Source: Paenibacillus methanolicus (GTDB lineage Bacteria > Bacillota > Bacilli > Paenibacillales > Paenibacillaceae). Taken from it: DNA of 64,000 nucleotides. Location of the stretch: assembly GCF_008124765.1 (NCBI RefSeq), contig NZ_VNHS01000010.1:310001-374000 (forward strand). Reading direction: 5' to 3'. The notes under the pieces are model-generated. The model saw only the letters and a program-made list of their open reading frames with translations, had not been told where the DNA came from and searched no databases. How positions within the stretch are numbered: position 1 is the first letter of the stretch; the number at the start of each line of letters is the position of its first letter. Of this stretch, positions 1 through 9,577 are shown one piece after another. The translations under genes and the position numbers were made by a program.

Positions 1-659
1 CGATCGCGCGCAGCGGCGCCTACGAGTCGATTCTCCGCGAGGCGGAAGCCTCGCTGCGCCGCTTAGGCACCGACTATATCGACTTGTACCAAATGCATTG
101 GCCGGCCGAAGACGCGCCGCAGGAAGAGACGATGCGCGCGCTCGAGAAGCTTGCGCAGGACGGCAAAATCCGCTGCATCGGCGTCTCCAACTACAACATC
201 GAGCAGCTGGAGCGTTCGCTCACGGTCGCCCATGTCGATTCGCTTCAGCCGCCGTATTCGATTCTCCGTCCCGCGGTCGAAGCTCAGCTGCTTCCGTTCT
301 GCCAGCAGAACGGCATCGGCGTCGTCGCCTACAGTCCGCTCACGTCGGGGCTGCTGTCGGGCACCTACACGTACGAGACCAAATTCAGCGACGACGACTG
401 GCGCTCCCGCAATAAGGCCCACACCGGCGAAGGGCTTCGGCAGAACGTCGACAAAGCCGAGCGGCTGAAGGCGATCGCCGAGCGGCACGGCTTGACGCTG
501 CCGCAGCTCGCGGTCGCCTACGTGCTCGCCCATCCGGCGCTCACGAGCGCGATCGTCGGCGTCCGCAAGCCGTCGCACATTACGGGGGTGCTGCCCGCCG
601 CGGACGTCGCGCTGGACGACGCCACGCTCGTCGAGATTCGCGGCATCGCGGCAGAGTAA
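1..659 (+). CDS. Aldo/keto reductase, C-terminal part (5' end outside window)
   Basis: The reading frame is already open at base 3 and ends at TAA 657-659, so the N-terminus lies upstream of the window. What is visible are AKR barrel landmarks: the DYIDLYQMHWP strand, the GVSNYN strand, a QPPYSILRP segment and a C-terminal GVRKPSHI cofactor-binding stretch. Members of this family reduce aldehydes and ketones with NADPH in the cytoplasm. The catalytic Asp-Tyr-Lys part of the N-terminal half is not in the window, so activity and substrate cannot be judged. A bidirectional hairpin follows at 735-776. The family call is secure. Confidence 0.93.
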   Translation, partial: IARSGAYESILREAEASLRRLGTDYIDLYQMHWPAEDAPQEETMRALEKLAQDGKIRCIGVSNYNIEQLERSLTVAHVDSLQPPYSILRPAVEAQLLPFCQQNGIGVVAYSPLTSGLLSGTYTYETKFSDDDWRSRNKAHTGEGLRQNVDKAERLKAIAERHGLTLPQLAVAYVLAHPALTSAIVGVRKPSHITGVLPAADVALDDATLVEIRGIAAE

Positions 660-697
660 GCGCGGCGAACATGAAGCGGATTGGTATTCGTGCGGTT

Positions 698-735
698 GAT
701 GGATAAACGTGCTATGCATGCGTGTATTTCAACGC
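698..735. repeat. Fragment of the dispersed double-hairpin repeat (right end)
   Basis: The segment GATGGATAAACGTG ... GTGTATTTCAA resembles the right half of the element found complete at 23338-23443 (same AATAAACGTG core and TGTATTTCAA end). The left half is absent here. It lies between convergent genes. Confidence 0.45.
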
Positions 736-776
736 GAAAAGACCGCCGGGGACTCCCGTCTCCCGGCGGTTCTTTG
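735..776. terminator. Bidirectional intrinsic terminator
   Basis: The stem AGACCGCCGGG / CCCGGCGGTTCT is flanked by A-rich and T-rich sequence. It sits between the convergent aldo/keto reductase and DUF1697 genes and could serve both. Confidence 0.75.
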
Positions 777-818
777 ACATGCGCGCGGATTGGGGTCACC
801 GCATGCGGACATGCCGGC

Positions 819-1370
819 CTAGCCCTCCCGCATCGCGCGAGCCATCTCCGCAAGCTTTAGCGTCGTGCGCCAGTTGCGCGTCGTGACGGTATGGCGCAGC
901 TTGGCCAAATTGTCCGCCAGCTTCGATTCCGACATGCGCTGGCGCAGCAGCAGATAGAGCTCCCGCCCCATGACGCGGTATTCGTCCTTCTCGTTCCCGG
1001 GATCGAGCTTGCGCGCGATTTCCTCCGGCCCCGGCGCGTCGTCCGCGAGCAGCGACATCTGGATGCTCTCCTCTTCGCCGAGGCCTGCCGCGTCGTACGG
1101 ACAATCGCGGATGATCGCGTCCCACTCCTCGGCCGTGCGGACCATGACCCGAACGCGAAAGCCGAACCGGCTCTCGATCGCATCCTCGATGCGGCCCGCA
1201 AGCGCCGCCGCCTCTCCCGCTTTCGCCTCGAAGACGACGTTGCCGCTCTGGATATATGTTTGCGCGCGGCCGTGCCCCATCGCTTGAAACATCATTCGAA
1301 GCTCGGCCATCGGGATTTTGTTATGCCCGCTGACGTTGATGCCGCGCAGCAGCGCGATATAGATCTGCAT
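819..1370 (-). CDS. DUF1697 domain protein
   Basis: This 183-residue protein matches the DUF1697 family from end to end: an N-terminal IALLRGINVSGHNKIPM block, then TYIQSGNVVFEA, and a C-terminal VTTRNWRTTLKL block. The family has a ferredoxin-like fold and no established function. The ATG at 1370 is preceded by GAGGA about eight bases upstream. The gene stands alone, converging with the aldo/keto reductase. No membrane segment or signal peptide is seen. The family assignment is firm, the role unknown. Confidence 0.9.
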   Translation of the reverse strand: MQIYIALLRGINVSGHNKIPMAELRMMFQAMGHGRAQTYIQSGNVVFEAKAGEAAALAGRIEDAIESRFGFRVRVMVRTAEEWDAIIRDCPYDAAGLGEEESIQMSLLADDAPGPEEIARKLDPGNEKDEYRVMGRELYLLLRQRMSESKLADNLAKLRHTVTTRNWRTTLKLAEMARAMREG

Positions 1371-1517
1371 GAGGAATCCTCGTTTCCTTTTTCCGCCAGT
1401 ATACCATGTCGGTCGGAATGCAGGCTATCCGCCCGCCGATGGCTCTTGGGGCAGCCCTCTAAAGACAAGAAACGAAAGGCTGGCAAAGGCTACCCGGATG
1501 CTTCGCGATCTACTTCG

Positions 1518-2249
1518 TTATTCCCCCTGCGGAATCGCGATTGCGAACGACTGCGCGCCTTCCGAGCCCGGGGCGATCTCGTATTTCTGGAATACGACGA
1601 TGGCTTGTTTTCCCTCAATATAAAAAGTCGGTTCCGCCGAAATGCCTTCGAACGCGTAGACGGCGGCGTTCGCCTTCTTCGCGATCTGGGCGCGAATCGC
1701 TTCGTTCACGACCGTTTCGTAGTTCTCGCCGAACAGATCGGCCAGCGTCATGCGCGATGCCGCTGCGCCGTCCTTCACGTTATAGGCGTCGATGCGGTCG
1801 CCCCGGTCGTAGGAGCGGTACGTCTCGAGCTCGAATGACAGGATGCCGGAAGTATTGGCGTGCACGGCATAGTCGATGACCAGCTCGTATTTATGGAAAG
1901 GATAACCGCCCTTCTTCGCCTTGGCGTAATCGACGCGCGCGACTTGCTTCAGCAGCTCGATGTCCTCGGCGGCATGGCGCGCGATGATATCGTTCAGCTC
2001 GGCCTGATAGCGGGCGTCCTTCATCCCGCGGATGACCGGGATTCGCGCCTTGACGCTGACGAGGCTCGATTCGTAGTTTAGGCTTTGGGCGGTAACGGTC
2101 GTCTTCGCGGTTTGCGAAGGCGCCGCCGTATAGGTATGGACGGGTTTGCCCGCCGCCAGCGCCGAAGCGCTGCCTCCGGCGATCAGCGCCGCGCCAAGCA
2201 ACGCGATGGTTGCGATCTGGAACGAAGCTGGAATGCGTGTAGTTGTCAT
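1518..2249 (-). CDS. Secreted DUF4163/DUF3298 protein
   Basis: The 243-residue product starts at ATG 2249 behind GGAGG. An upstream in-frame start would put that ribosome-binding site inside the gene. Residues 1-34 look like a signal peptide ending near ALA-AG. The remainder resembles the paired DUF4163 and DUF3298 domains known from PdaC and the extracellular part of RsiV: an early YESSLVSVKARIPVI strand and a C-terminal FQKYEIAPGSEG segment typical of DUF3298. No catalytic domain or anti-sigma region is attached, so it is a free extracytoplasmic domain protein, perhaps binding cell-wall material (inference). Confidence 0.8.
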   Translation of the reverse strand: MTTTRIPASFQIATIALLGAALIAGGSASALAAGKPVHTYTAAPSQTAKTTVTAQSLNYESSLVSVKARIPVIRGMKDARYQAELNDIIARHAAEDIELLKQVARVDYAKAKKGGYPFHKYELVIDYAVHANTSGILSFELETYRSYDRGDRIDAYNVKDGAAASRMTLADLFGENYETVVNEAIRAQIAKKANAAVYAFEGISAEPTFYIEGKQAIVVFQKYEIAPGSEGAQSFAIAIPQGE

Positions 2250-2447
2250 GATGAAGGTTCCTCCGGTTGATTGTCGTTGCCACAATGGCTGATGGATTCA
2301 TCATACGCCCGTCCGGGGGCAAGGGGGTTACAAACCCGTAACGAAAACGTAACAAGGCGGTAACAGCAGGCGAGCACTCAGCAATCGGCCGAAGGAAACA
2401 GTCGGAATGTCAACGTTCAACGCAGCTCCTTACAATTCCCGGATTGC

Positions 2448-2497
2448 GAAAAAGCCGCCTTCAACGAGAGCGCTCTCCCGTGAAAAACGGCTTCTTC
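2448..2497 (-). terminator. Terminator of the cobalamin operon
   Basis: On the minus strand a long, slightly imperfect stem (AAGCCG outer arm, GGGAGAG/CTCTC inner arm) ends in CGGCTTTTTC. It lies just after the stop of the last operon gene. Confidence 0.75.
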
Positions 2498-2517
2498 CCT
2501 GTCAGATTCGTGCCGCT

Positions 2518-3078
2518 TCAATTCAGCCATGTCGTCTTCGCAGCCGCTTCCGTCCGCTTCGTCTCCGGCGTCTCCTCCGCCGGGTAGCCGACGAACAGCG
2601 TGCCGATCACGTTGCGGCCTTCCGGCGCGCCGATCAGCGCGTGCATCCCGCCGTCGTGCACGAGACCGATGCCGCGCGTTCGCCACACGAGACCGAGCCC
2701 GAGCTCGGAAGCGGTCAGCCACATGGCGTGGATCGCGCAAGCCGCGGCGTATTCGTTATCGTGCGTCGCCGCCGCGTCGCCCTCCACGATGTCGGCGGTG
2801 ACCGCGATGACGACCGGCGTCCCAAGCAGTACCTTCATCGATTCTTCGACGAGCTTCGGCTTCGTCGGGAAACGCGCCTGCAGGTAGGCCGCGGCCGCTT
2901 CCTCGTAACGACGCTTCGATTCGCCCCGCAGGACGTAGAAATGCCACGGCTCGCGCAGCCGGTCGTTGGGCGCCCAGACGGCGGCCTCCAGCAGGGCGCG
3001 AATTTTCGCTTCTTCCACTTCGGTCGGCAGCAGTTGTCTGACCGCCCGCCGCTTGCGCAGCGCGATTGTAATGGACAT
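2518..3078 (-). CDS. Nitroreductase-family flavoprotein, CbiY-like
   Basis: This 186-residue protein has nitroreductase features: an N-terminal RKRRAVRQLLP FMN-binding segment, WAPNDRLREPWHF, and an ALIGAPEGRNVIGTLFVGYP block near the C-terminus. It is the last gene of the cobalamin operon, 31 bases after cbiA, with GGAGGAGGG before its ATG. The B. megaterium cobalamin operon has, as I recall, a cbiY gene in this place. The nitroreductase fold also includes BluB, which makes the lower ligand of B12 aerobically. Whether this protein is a BluB equivalent or a flavin/cobalt reductase cannot be told from the sequence. Confidence 0.85.
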   Translation of the reverse strand: MSITIALRKRRAVRQLLPTEVEEAKIRALLEAAVWAPNDRLREPWHFYVLRGESKRRYEEAAAAYLQARFPTKPKLVEESMKVLLGTPVVIAVTADIVEGDAAATHDNEYAAACAIHAMWLTASELGLGLVWRTRGIGLVHDGGMHALIGAPEGRNVIGTLFVGYPAEETPETKRTEAAAKTTWLN

Positions 3079-3109
3079 AAGAGATCCCTCCTCCGCTTAT
3101 GATTGCGAG

Positions 3110-4537
3110 CTAGCGTGTTCTCCGCTTCCGCTTCTCCCGCTGAGCTTCGCACAGATCGAGCCACTTGCCGGCGAGCGACGGATTCGAGGCGAAATGCAGA
3201 TGCGCGTAACCCGCCACCAGATTCCCCCGCGCCATGCCGTCCGGCTTGGCGCCGCGCATGCCTTTGGACAGGTAGGCCGGTTGCGGCGCGTTCGACGGGT
3301 CTCCCGCTTCGGCTTCGCCGGCAGGCGGCTCGTACACCGAGTAATGAAACTCGTGCCCCTTCGCCTGCCCGCCTTCGCCGAGCAGCGCGTTGACCGCCGT
3401 GCCGGTCAGCTCCCGATAGCCGAGCGCGGCCAGCTTGCGCTGCATCCGCACCTCGCCGGGCAGCACGCCGGCCATCGGATAGCGGCGTCCCTCCGTATCG
3501 GTGATCGCTTCGGTCAAATACATGAAGCCGCCGCATTCGGCCATAACCGGCATGCCGCTCTCCGCCGCCGATCGCACGGAAGCTTTGACCGCTTCGTTCG
3601 CGGACAGCTCGGCCGCGAACTGCTCCGGGAAGCCGCCCCCGATATAGAGGCCGTCCGCATCCCACGGCACCGGCTGTCCGGCCAGCGGCGAGAAATACGC
3701 AAGCTCCGCCCCGTTCGCCTCGAGCAGCTCGAGATTCTCCGGGTAGTAGAAATGGAATGCCGCGTCCTTGGCGACGGCGATGCGCACTGGACCGCCCGCG
3801 CGCGGCACGCCGGCCGCCGCGAACAGCCGGGCCTCAGCCTCGATCGCCGACGATTCGGCGAGCGCGAGAATGCGGTCCAGATCGAAGCTCGCTTCGATCT
3901 GCTCGGCCAACCCTCCGAACAGCCCCGACAATTCCCCGCGCTCGATGGCCGGCACCAGTCCGAGATGACGTTCCGGCATATTCAGCGCCTCGTCGCGCTT
4001 CAAGTAGCCCACGACCGGTATGCCGCATTCCTGCTCGATCGCCGCGGCGACGAGACGGTAGTGATTGTCGCTGCCGACCTGATTGGCGACGACGCCGGCG
4101 ATCCGGACCCGCGGCTCCAGCAGCTGGAAGCCCCGCACGATCGCGGCCGCGCTGCGCGCCATGCTCCGGCAGTTGACGACGAGCAGCACCGGCGCGTCCA
4201 GCAGCATGGCGATCTCCGCCGTGCTGCCTTCGTTCGAGAGCGGATCGCGGCCGTCATAGAAGCCCATAACCCCCTCGATGATCGAGACGTCCGCCTCCGC
4301 GCTGCCTCGCGCGTAAATCTCCTTAACCGTGTCGGCCGGGAACATCCAGCCGTCCAAGTTGCGCGACTGCCGCCCGGTGACGGCGGCATGGAAGGTCGGA
4401 TCGATGTAGTCCGGCCCGCACTTGAAGCCCTGCACGGCCAATCCTCGGCGCGCGAACGCCGCCATCAGCCCGATCGCGGCCGTCGTCTTGCCAACGCCGC
4501 TGCCCGTACCGGCGATGACCAGTCTTCGGTCCGTCAT
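3110..4537 (-). CDS. cbiA: Cobyrinate a,c-diamide synthase CbiA
   Basis: The 475-residue enzyme uses glutamine and ATP to amidate the a and c side chains of cobyrinate. The N-terminal P-loop GTGSGVGKTT is followed by FKCGPDYIDPTFH, typical of CbiA/CobB. The C-terminal half carries a class I glutamine amidotransferase with the nucleophile region MAECGGFMYL and a final GYAHLHFASNP. The ATG at 4537 overlaps the cbiG stop by four bases, implying translational coupling. The length agrees with bacterial CbiA. No anomaly is seen. Confidence 0.96.
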   Translation of the reverse strand: MTDRRLVIAGTGSGVGKTTAAIGLMAAFARRGLAVQGFKCGPDYIDPTFHAAVTGRQSRNLDGWMFPADTVKEIYARGSAEADVSIIEGVMGFYDGRDPLSNEGSTAEIAMLLDAPVLLVVNCRSMARSAAAIVRGFQLLEPRVRIAGVVANQVGSDNHYRLVAAAIEQECGIPVVGYLKRDEALNMPERHLGLVPAIERGELSGLFGGLAEQIEASFDLDRILALAESSAIEAEARLFAAAGVPRAGGPVRIAVAKDAAFHFYYPENLELLEANGAELAYFSPLAGQPVPWDADGLYIGGGFPEQFAAELSANEAVKASVRSAAESGMPVMAECGGFMYLTEAITDTEGRRYPMAGVLPGEVRMQRKLAALGYRELTGTAVNALLGEGGQAKGHEFHYSVYEPPAGEAEAGDPSNAPQPAYLSKGMRGAKPDGMARGNLVAGYAHLHFASNPSLAGKWLDLCEAQREKRKRRTR

Positions 4538-5682
4538 CGCGATATCGCCTCCTTCGCCGAAGGGAACGGCACGATGCCGACCGAGATCGTCACGTTGCCG
4601 GACTTCTTCTTCACGAGCGCGAGCTCGCTCGCGCCGGTGTACCGCTTGACGGCCGGCTCGCTGACGCCGTAGGCCCCGGTGAATCGGAACACCGTATCCG
4701 ACGGCGAATCCATCGGCATCTCGTTCAGTTCCGCGGCCGAATAGACATGCAGCGGCCAGCCGTGCCGCTCGCATACGGCGAGCAGTCCTTCTTCGTCCTG
4801 CTTCAGATCGATCGTGCATACGGCTTTGACGCTCTTGCGCGACATCCGCAGCTCGGCCAATGTCTCCTCGATGATCGCCTCGATCTCCTCGGCTGAAGTG
4901 CCCCGGTTGCAGCCGATGCCGAGGGCAATCACCTTCGGCCTGTACAACACCCCATTGCGCAAAATCGCTTCTTCCTCCTGCGCGAGCAGCCGGTGCGTCA
5001 CGACGAGCGCCGCCTCCGGCTCGTCCGCCAACGCTTCCGCGATCGTGCCATAGACGCGGATCGTCGCCGGCAGCGGCGCTTCGCGCGTCCACCAGTCCGG
5101 CTCGCCCGACTCCTGCACGACCGCGACCCGCTCCTCGTTCACGACCGACGCGCTGACCGGCGTCAGCTTGTCCGCCGACTCCCAGCTCCAGCCGAACCGG
5201 CGGCCGAACAGATCGACGGCGATCGTCTTCTGCACGTCCGAGGCGGTCGTGACGACGGCGCGCGCTCCGATGGCCGCCGCCACTTCCTGCGTCAGCTCGT
5301 TGGCGCCGCCAAGATGCCCGGACAACACGCTGATGACGTGCTCGCCTTTGTCGTCGATGACGACGATGCCGGGATCTTCCTTCTTATCTTTGAGCAGCGG
5401 CGCGATCATGCGCACGACCGCGCCGAGCGAGATGATGCAGACGATCCCTTTGTACCGGGGGAACAGCGCCGGGAACAATAGCCGCACGCTGCCTTCGAAC
5501 AGCTGGATGCCCCGCGCTTCCTCGTCGCCGCGCGCGAATTTGCCCATATAGTACATATCCGAATTGCCGAATAGCTGTTGCATCCGCCTGGCCAGCTCGA
5601 CGCCGTGCTTGGTGATCGCCACGACGGCGACGTCCCCGTTCACGTCGATATCCGGGATTACGCCCTCGACAAGCGCAATCAT
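4534..5682 (-). CDS. cbiG: Cobalt-precorrin-5A hydrolase CbiG
   Basis: The 382-residue product opens the delta-lactone of cobalt-precorrin-5A and releases acetaldehyde in the anaerobic B12 route. It shows the CbiG layout: an N-terminal domain with IVCIISLGAVVRMIAPLLKDK, a central segment with HVISVLSGHLGGANELT, and a CbiG C-terminal domain starting near VIALGIGCNRGTSAEEIE. The ATG at 5682 overlaps the end of cbiF by four bases. An upstream extension of the frame lies inside cbiF and is rejected. Confidence 0.95.
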   Translation of the reverse strand: MIALVEGVIPDIDVNGDVAVVAITKHGVELARRMQQLFGNSDMYYMGKFARGDEEARGIQLFEGSVRLLFPALFPRYKGIVCIISLGAVVRMIAPLLKDKKEDPGIVVIDDKGEHVISVLSGHLGGANELTQEVAAAIGARAVVTTASDVQKTIAVDLFGRRFGWSWESADKLTPVSASVVNEERVAVVQESGEPDWWTREAPLPATIRVYGTIAEALADEPEAALVVTHRLLAQEEEAILRNGVLYRPKVIALGIGCNRGTSAEEIEAIIEETLAELRMSRKSVKAVCTIDLKQDEEGLLAVCERHGWPLHVYSAAELNEMPMDSPSDTVFRFTGAYGVSEPAVKRYTGASELALVKKKSGNVTISVGIVPFPSAKEAISR

Positions 5683-6467
5683 TCTTTCACCCCTCGGCGG
5701 AACCGGTGAGTGAACGTCTTGTCGTACAGCTTGGAGCGGTACTGCTCCTTGCCGTGAATATCCGGATCGAGCGCCCAGCCGGCGAGAATCATCGCATGCG
5801 AGCGAATGCCGTGCTCCCGCATTTGGGCCTCCAGCTCGCCCACGGTCGTCCGGATCACGAGCTGGTCCGGCCACGTCGCCCGCTGCACGACGGCGACCGG
5901 CGTATCAATGCTCCAGCCTGCCTCGCGCAGCTCGGAGACGACCTTCCGGACGAGCGTCGCGCTCAGGAACAGCGCGATCGTCGTATGGTGCGCCGCCAGG
6001 TCGCGCAGCTTCTCCAATTCCGGCACCGGCGTGCGCCCTTCGGCGCGCGTCAGTATAAGCGTCTGCGTCAATTCAGGAATCGTCAGCTCCGCCCCGATCG
6101 CCGCCGCCGCCGCGAACACGGAGCTGACGCCCGGCACGACTTCCGCGCCGACCCCCTCCTTCTTCAGCAGCGCGACCTGCTCCATGATCGCCCCGAAGAC
6201 GGACGGATCGCCCGTATGGACGCGCGCGACCATTTTCCCGGCCCGCACGCGGTCGACCATGATGCCGACCATCTCGTGCAGCTCGAGTCCCGCGCTCTTG
6301 ATGACCTCGGCCTCCGGCTTCGCCTTCGCGACGAGCGCCTCGCTGACGAGCGAATCCGTGTACATGACCACGTCCGCCTCCTGCAGCAGGCGCAGCCCTT
6401 TGACGGTAATCAGGTCCGGATCGCCAGGCCCCGCACCGATGAGATATACTTTCATGTTTCCGTTCAT
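5679..6467 (-). CDS. cbiF: Cobalt-precorrin-4 C11-methyltransferase CbiF
   Basis: A SAM-dependent tetrapyrrole methyltransferase of about 262 residues. It has the family GAGPGDPDLITVKG loop near the N-terminus, the HTGDPSVFGAI loop and VPGVSSVFAAAAAIG, the combination typical of CbiF/CobM. The start is placed at ATG 6467, overlapping the cbiL stop by four bases; a second in-frame ATG 12 bases downstream would also begin properly at MKVYLIG. It methylates C11 of cobalt-precorrin-4. Confidence 0.94.
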   Translation of the reverse strand: MNGNMKVYLIGAGPGDPDLITVKGLRLLQEADVVMYTDSLVSEALVAKAKPEAEVIKSAGLELHEMVGIMVDRVRAGKMVARVHTGDPSVFGAIMEQVALLKKEGVGAEVVPGVSSVFAAAAAIGAELTIPELTQTLILTRAEGRTPVPELEKLRDLAAHHTTIALFLSATLVRKVVSELREAGWSIDTPVAVVQRATWPDQLVIRTTVGELEAQMREHGIRSHAMILAGWALDPDIHGKEQYRSKLYDKTFTHRFRRGVKE

Positions 6468-7213
6468 TTTCGCACCACCATCAGCGTCAAATATTCCAGC
6501 TCGCGCCCTTCCAGCTCCTCGACGCGCCTCCAAATTTGCTCCTCGCCCGAGGTGACTTTCGTCAGCACCGCCGCCTTGTGCACAAGATCCAGATCGCGCA
6601 GCACCTGCAGCATGAGGTCGATCACCTTCGCCACCTTGATGAACACGACGCACGCGTGCGATTCGATCGCGCGGCGCATCGTCTCGTAATCGCCCGTCGC
6701 CGGCACGATCGCGACCTGCTCGTCCCCGTCCGCCAGCGGAACGCCAAGCCGCGAAGCCGAAGCGTTCACGGACGAGATGCCCGGCACCGCGACCATCTCG
6801 ACCTCGGGATGGCGCTCCGCCATGAGCCGCATGAGATGAATGTAGGTGCTATAGATCATCGGATCGCCTTCCGTGACGAATACGACGTCCTTCCCGGCCC
6901 GCAGCCGCTCCCAGACCGCCTCCACCGTCTTGCCCCACTGAAGCGCCAGCGCTTCGGTGTCCTTCGTCATCGGGAACGTCAGGCCGAGCATATCCTTCTC
7001 CGCCGTGTCGACGTACAGCTCGACGATCGCCAGCGCGTAGCTCTTTGCTCCCATCTTTTTGCGCGGATAAGCGATGACCGGCGATTCCTTCATGAGCCGG
7101 AACGCCTTGATCGTAATCAGCTCCGGATCGCCGGGGCCGACGCCAACGCCATATAATCGGCCAAGTTTGGCCGGCGCTTGCGCGGACGCTACTTGGGTTG
7201 CTCCTCCGTTCAT
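6464..7213 (-). CDS. cbiL: Cobalt-factor II C20-methyltransferase CbiL
   Basis: The 249-residue methyltransferase carries the [16 protein letters not shown] motif, an [13 protein letters not shown] loop and [15 protein letters not shown], diagnostic of the CbiL/CobI branch acting at C20. The ATG at 7213 overlaps the cbiET stop (ATGA) and is preceded by GAGGAGG within cbiET. The first ~20 residues, before the fold begins at LGRLYGVG, are a low-complexity extension of no evident function. Confidence 0.94.
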   Translation of the reverse strand: MNGGATQVASAQAPAKLGRLYGVGVGPGDPELITIKAFRLMKESPVIAYPRKKMGAKSYALAIVELYVDTAEKDMLGLTFPMTKDTEALALQWGKTVEAVWERLRAGKDVVFVTEGDPMIYSTYIHLMRLMAERHPEVEMVAVPGISSVNASASRLGVPLADGDEQVAIVPATGDYETMRRAIESHACVVFIKVAKVIDLMLQVLRDLDLVHKAAVLTKVTSGEEQIWRRVEELEGRELEYLTLMVVRK

Positions 7214-8448
7214 CGTGGGTTCGCCTCCTCTTCCTCTCTTCGCCATGCCGTCACGATAAATACCGGATTGAGCGCTTCGAACCGGGTCAGATCGAGAATC
7301 GGCTTGCTGCGCGACAGCTGCGCGAGCGTCATTCGCGTCTCGAACCCTTCCGCCTCGAACGCCTGCGCCGCCTCGTGCAAGTTCTCGAGCGTGACCGCGT
7401 TCAGCACGATGCGTCCGCCGGCGTTCAGCCTCGCGCAGCAGACGGCCAGCAGCTCGCGCATCTCTCCGCCCGTGCCCCCGATGAACACCGCGTCGGGAGC
7501 GGCGAACGTCTCCAGTCCTTCCGGCGCCCGGCCGTGAACGGCCGTAAGATCGACGCGGAATTTACGCATGTTCGCCTGACAGTTCGCGAGATCGCCCTCG
7601 TTCTTCTCGATGGCGTACACGGCGCCGCGCGGCGCCAGCTTCGCCGCTTCGATCGCGACCGAGCCGGTGCAGCAGCCGATGTCCCATACGACGCTATCCG
7701 GACGCAGCGCGAGTTCGGCCAGACTCAGCACGCGCACCTCGCGCTTCGTGATCAGCCCCTTGTCCGGCTTGCGCTGGGCGAATTCCTCATCCGGTATGCC
7801 AAGCGGCCAGACCGGCGCGACGGCTCCGGCATCCCGCTTCAGAATGACGACGTTAAGCGGAGAGAACGCTTCCGGCGGCTGTTCGGCCAGCTCGGCCAAA
7901 TCATGCCAGCCGGTCTTCTCCGTCTCGCCGCCCAAGTTCTCCGCCACGAATGCCCGGTATTCCGTCATGCCGAAATCGAGCAAATACCGCGCGATCGCCC
8001 CCGGATGATTGTCCGCATCCGTGAGGAGCGCCGCCTTCGCCTTCCCGTCGAGCCGCTGAGCCAAGCCGCGCAAGCTTCTGCCGTGCACGCTGAGCAGCTC
8101 GGCGTCCTGCCAGCTTTCGCCGATCCGCGCGAAGGCATGCTGCACCGAGCTGACGTTCGGGTAAATCTCCGCTTGCAGCTTACCGGCGAGATAGCCGCCG
8201 ATGCCGTAGAAGAGCGGGTCGCCCGACGCCAGCACGACCGTATCGCGCGTCTCCCGGTCCAGCTCGTCCGCCAGCTGCGCGAGTCCGCCTTTGATAATCC
8301 GTTTCTCTCCCTCGTAGCCCGGGAAGAAATCCAGCTGCCGCTCGCCGCCGACGAGCAGCCCGCTGGCATTGATCCAGGCCAGCGACTGCAGCGGCAGGCT
8401 GGCCGGCCCTTCGTCGCCGATGCCGATGATTCTCAACGACCGTTCCAT
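7210..8448 (-). CDS. cbiET: Fused precorrin-6Y/7 methyltransferase-decarboxylase CbiET
   Basis: A 412-residue fusion. Residues ~1-215 form the CbiE methyltransferase ([31 protein letters not shown]). Residues ~220-400 form the CbiT domain ([34 protein letters not shown], here broken into its start and the [17 protein letters not shown]-binding loop) followed by [12 protein letters not shown]. The fusion methylates C5 and C15 and decarboxylates the C12 acetate. Fused CbiET is equivalent to CobL and occurs in B. megaterium. The gene starts five bases after the cbiD stop. Confidence 0.94.
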   Translation of the reverse strand: MERSLRIIGIGDEGPASLPLQSLAWINASGLLVGGERQLDFFPGYEGEKRIIKGGLAQLADELDRETRDTVVLASGDPLFYGIGGYLAGKLQAEIYPNVSSVQHAFARIGESWQDAELLSVHGRSLRGLAQRLDGKAKAALLTDADNHPGAIARYLLDFGMTEYRAFVAENLGGETEKTGWHDLAELAEQPPEAFSPLNVVILKRDAGAVAPVWPLGIPDEEFAQRKPDKGLITKREVRVLSLAELALRPDSVVWDIGCCTGSVAIEAAKLAPRGAVYAIEKNEGDLANCQANMRKFRVDLTAVHGRAPEGLETFAAPDAVFIGGTGGEMRELLAVCCARLNAGGRIVLNAVTLENLHEAAQAFEAEGFETRMTLAQLSRSKPILDLTRFEALNPVFIVTAWRREEEEANPR

Positions 8449-8452
8449 GTCC

Positions 8453-9568
8453 TCATCTCCCTTGCGCTTCCCCTTGCTTCTCCACGCGTCCCAAAATGAC
8501 GCCCTTCATCGACATGATGACCGTCTCGAGCGCATACGCCGCCTTCGCTTCGCGCAAACCGCTCTCGCAGCAAGCGGCGCACAGCCGCTCGAAGAACGCC
8601 AGCATCCCGCGCTCCTGCATCATGTCCCCGACCTGCGCCGCCGTGTTGGCGCCCCGGATTTCCTCGACCGTCCCGGGATCGGCCCCCGCCTCCTCGGCCG
8701 CGGACGCCAGGAAGCCGAAGTCGACCGGCGCGCTCTTCGAATGCACCATCATGACGCCTTGGGCTACCTTCGAGAACTTGCCCATCATGCCGGAGAGCGT
8801 CACCTTCCGGACGCCTTGTCTGGCGCACATCGTCAGCGCGAAGCCGACGAAATCGCCCATCTCGACGAACGCCTCCTCCGGCAAATCCGGATAAAGCCCC
8901 ATCGCGACCTTCTCGCTTCGCCCGCCGGTCGACAGCACGATATGCGTGCAGCCGCTCTTCACCGCGACGCGAATGGCCTGCGCGACGCTCGCCTTGTACG
9001 CGGCCGTGGAGAACGGCACGACGATGCCGCGCGTCCCCAGGATCGAGATGCCCCCGATAATGCCGAGCCTGCCGTTCAGCGTCTTCTTCGCGATTTCTTC
9101 CCCGTCCGGGACCGAGACGACGACGCGGACGCCCCGCTCCAGCTCGAAGCTGTCGAGCGCGGCCTGCACCGATTCGCGGATCATTCGGCGCGGGACGGGA
9201 TTGATCGCCGCCTCCCCGATGTCGACCGGCAATCCCGGCTTCGTCACGCGGCCGACGCCGATGCCGCCGTCGATCTCGATGCCTTCGCCGTCCCGCCACC
9301 GGACTTCGGCCACGATGCGCGCGCCATGCGTCGCGTCCGGATCGTCGCCGCCGTCCTTGATGACCTCGCACAACGCGCGTTCCGCATCATATTCGCAAGC
9401 ATGCATCAAGAACGTCACTTCCTCCCCGATCGGCAGCTTAATGACGGATTCCGGCTGCGGCTCCTGGAGAATAAGCGCCGTTACCGCCGCCTTGGCCGCC
9501 GCCGCCGCGCAGGAACCCGTCGTATATCCGTGCCGCAGCGGCTTGGCCTCCTTCTCCTCCATCGCCAT
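8453..9568 (-). CDS. cbiD: Cobalt-precorrin-5B C1-methyltransferase CbiD
   Basis: The 371-residue protein begins with the typical [17 protein letters not shown] block and continues with [25 protein letters not shown] and [16 protein letters not shown], all landmarks of CbiD. It methylates C1 during anaerobic corrin synthesis and uses a fold unlike that of the other cobalamin methyltransferases. The later [18 protein letters not shown] segment is also family-typical. It lies nine bases downstream of cbiC. Confidence 0.96.
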   Translation of the reverse strand: MAMEEKEAKPLRHGYTTGSCAAAAAKAAVTALILQEPQPESVIKLPIGEEVTFLMHACEYDAERALCEVIKDGGDDPDATHGARIVAEVRWRDGEGIEIDGGIGVGRVTKPGLPVDIGEAAINPVPRRMIRESVQAALDSFELERGVRVVVSVPDGEEIAKKTLNGRLGIIGGISILGTRGIVVPFSTAAYKASVAQAIRVAVKSGCTHIVLSTGGRSEKVAMGLYPDLPEEAFVEMGDFVGFALTMCARQGVRKVTLSGMMGKFSKVAQGVMMVHSKSAPVDFGFLASAAEEAGADPGTVEEIRGANTAAQVGDMMQERGMLAFFERLCAACCESGLREAKAAYALETVIMSMKGVILGRVEKQGEAQGR

Positions 9569-9577
9569 CCGCCGCTC

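Noticed and set aside
2966-4672. Long plus-strand open frame of more than 550 codons opposite cbiA
   Set aside because: GC-rich third positions keep the antisense frame of cbiA open; the product is Arg/His-rich and has no family features.
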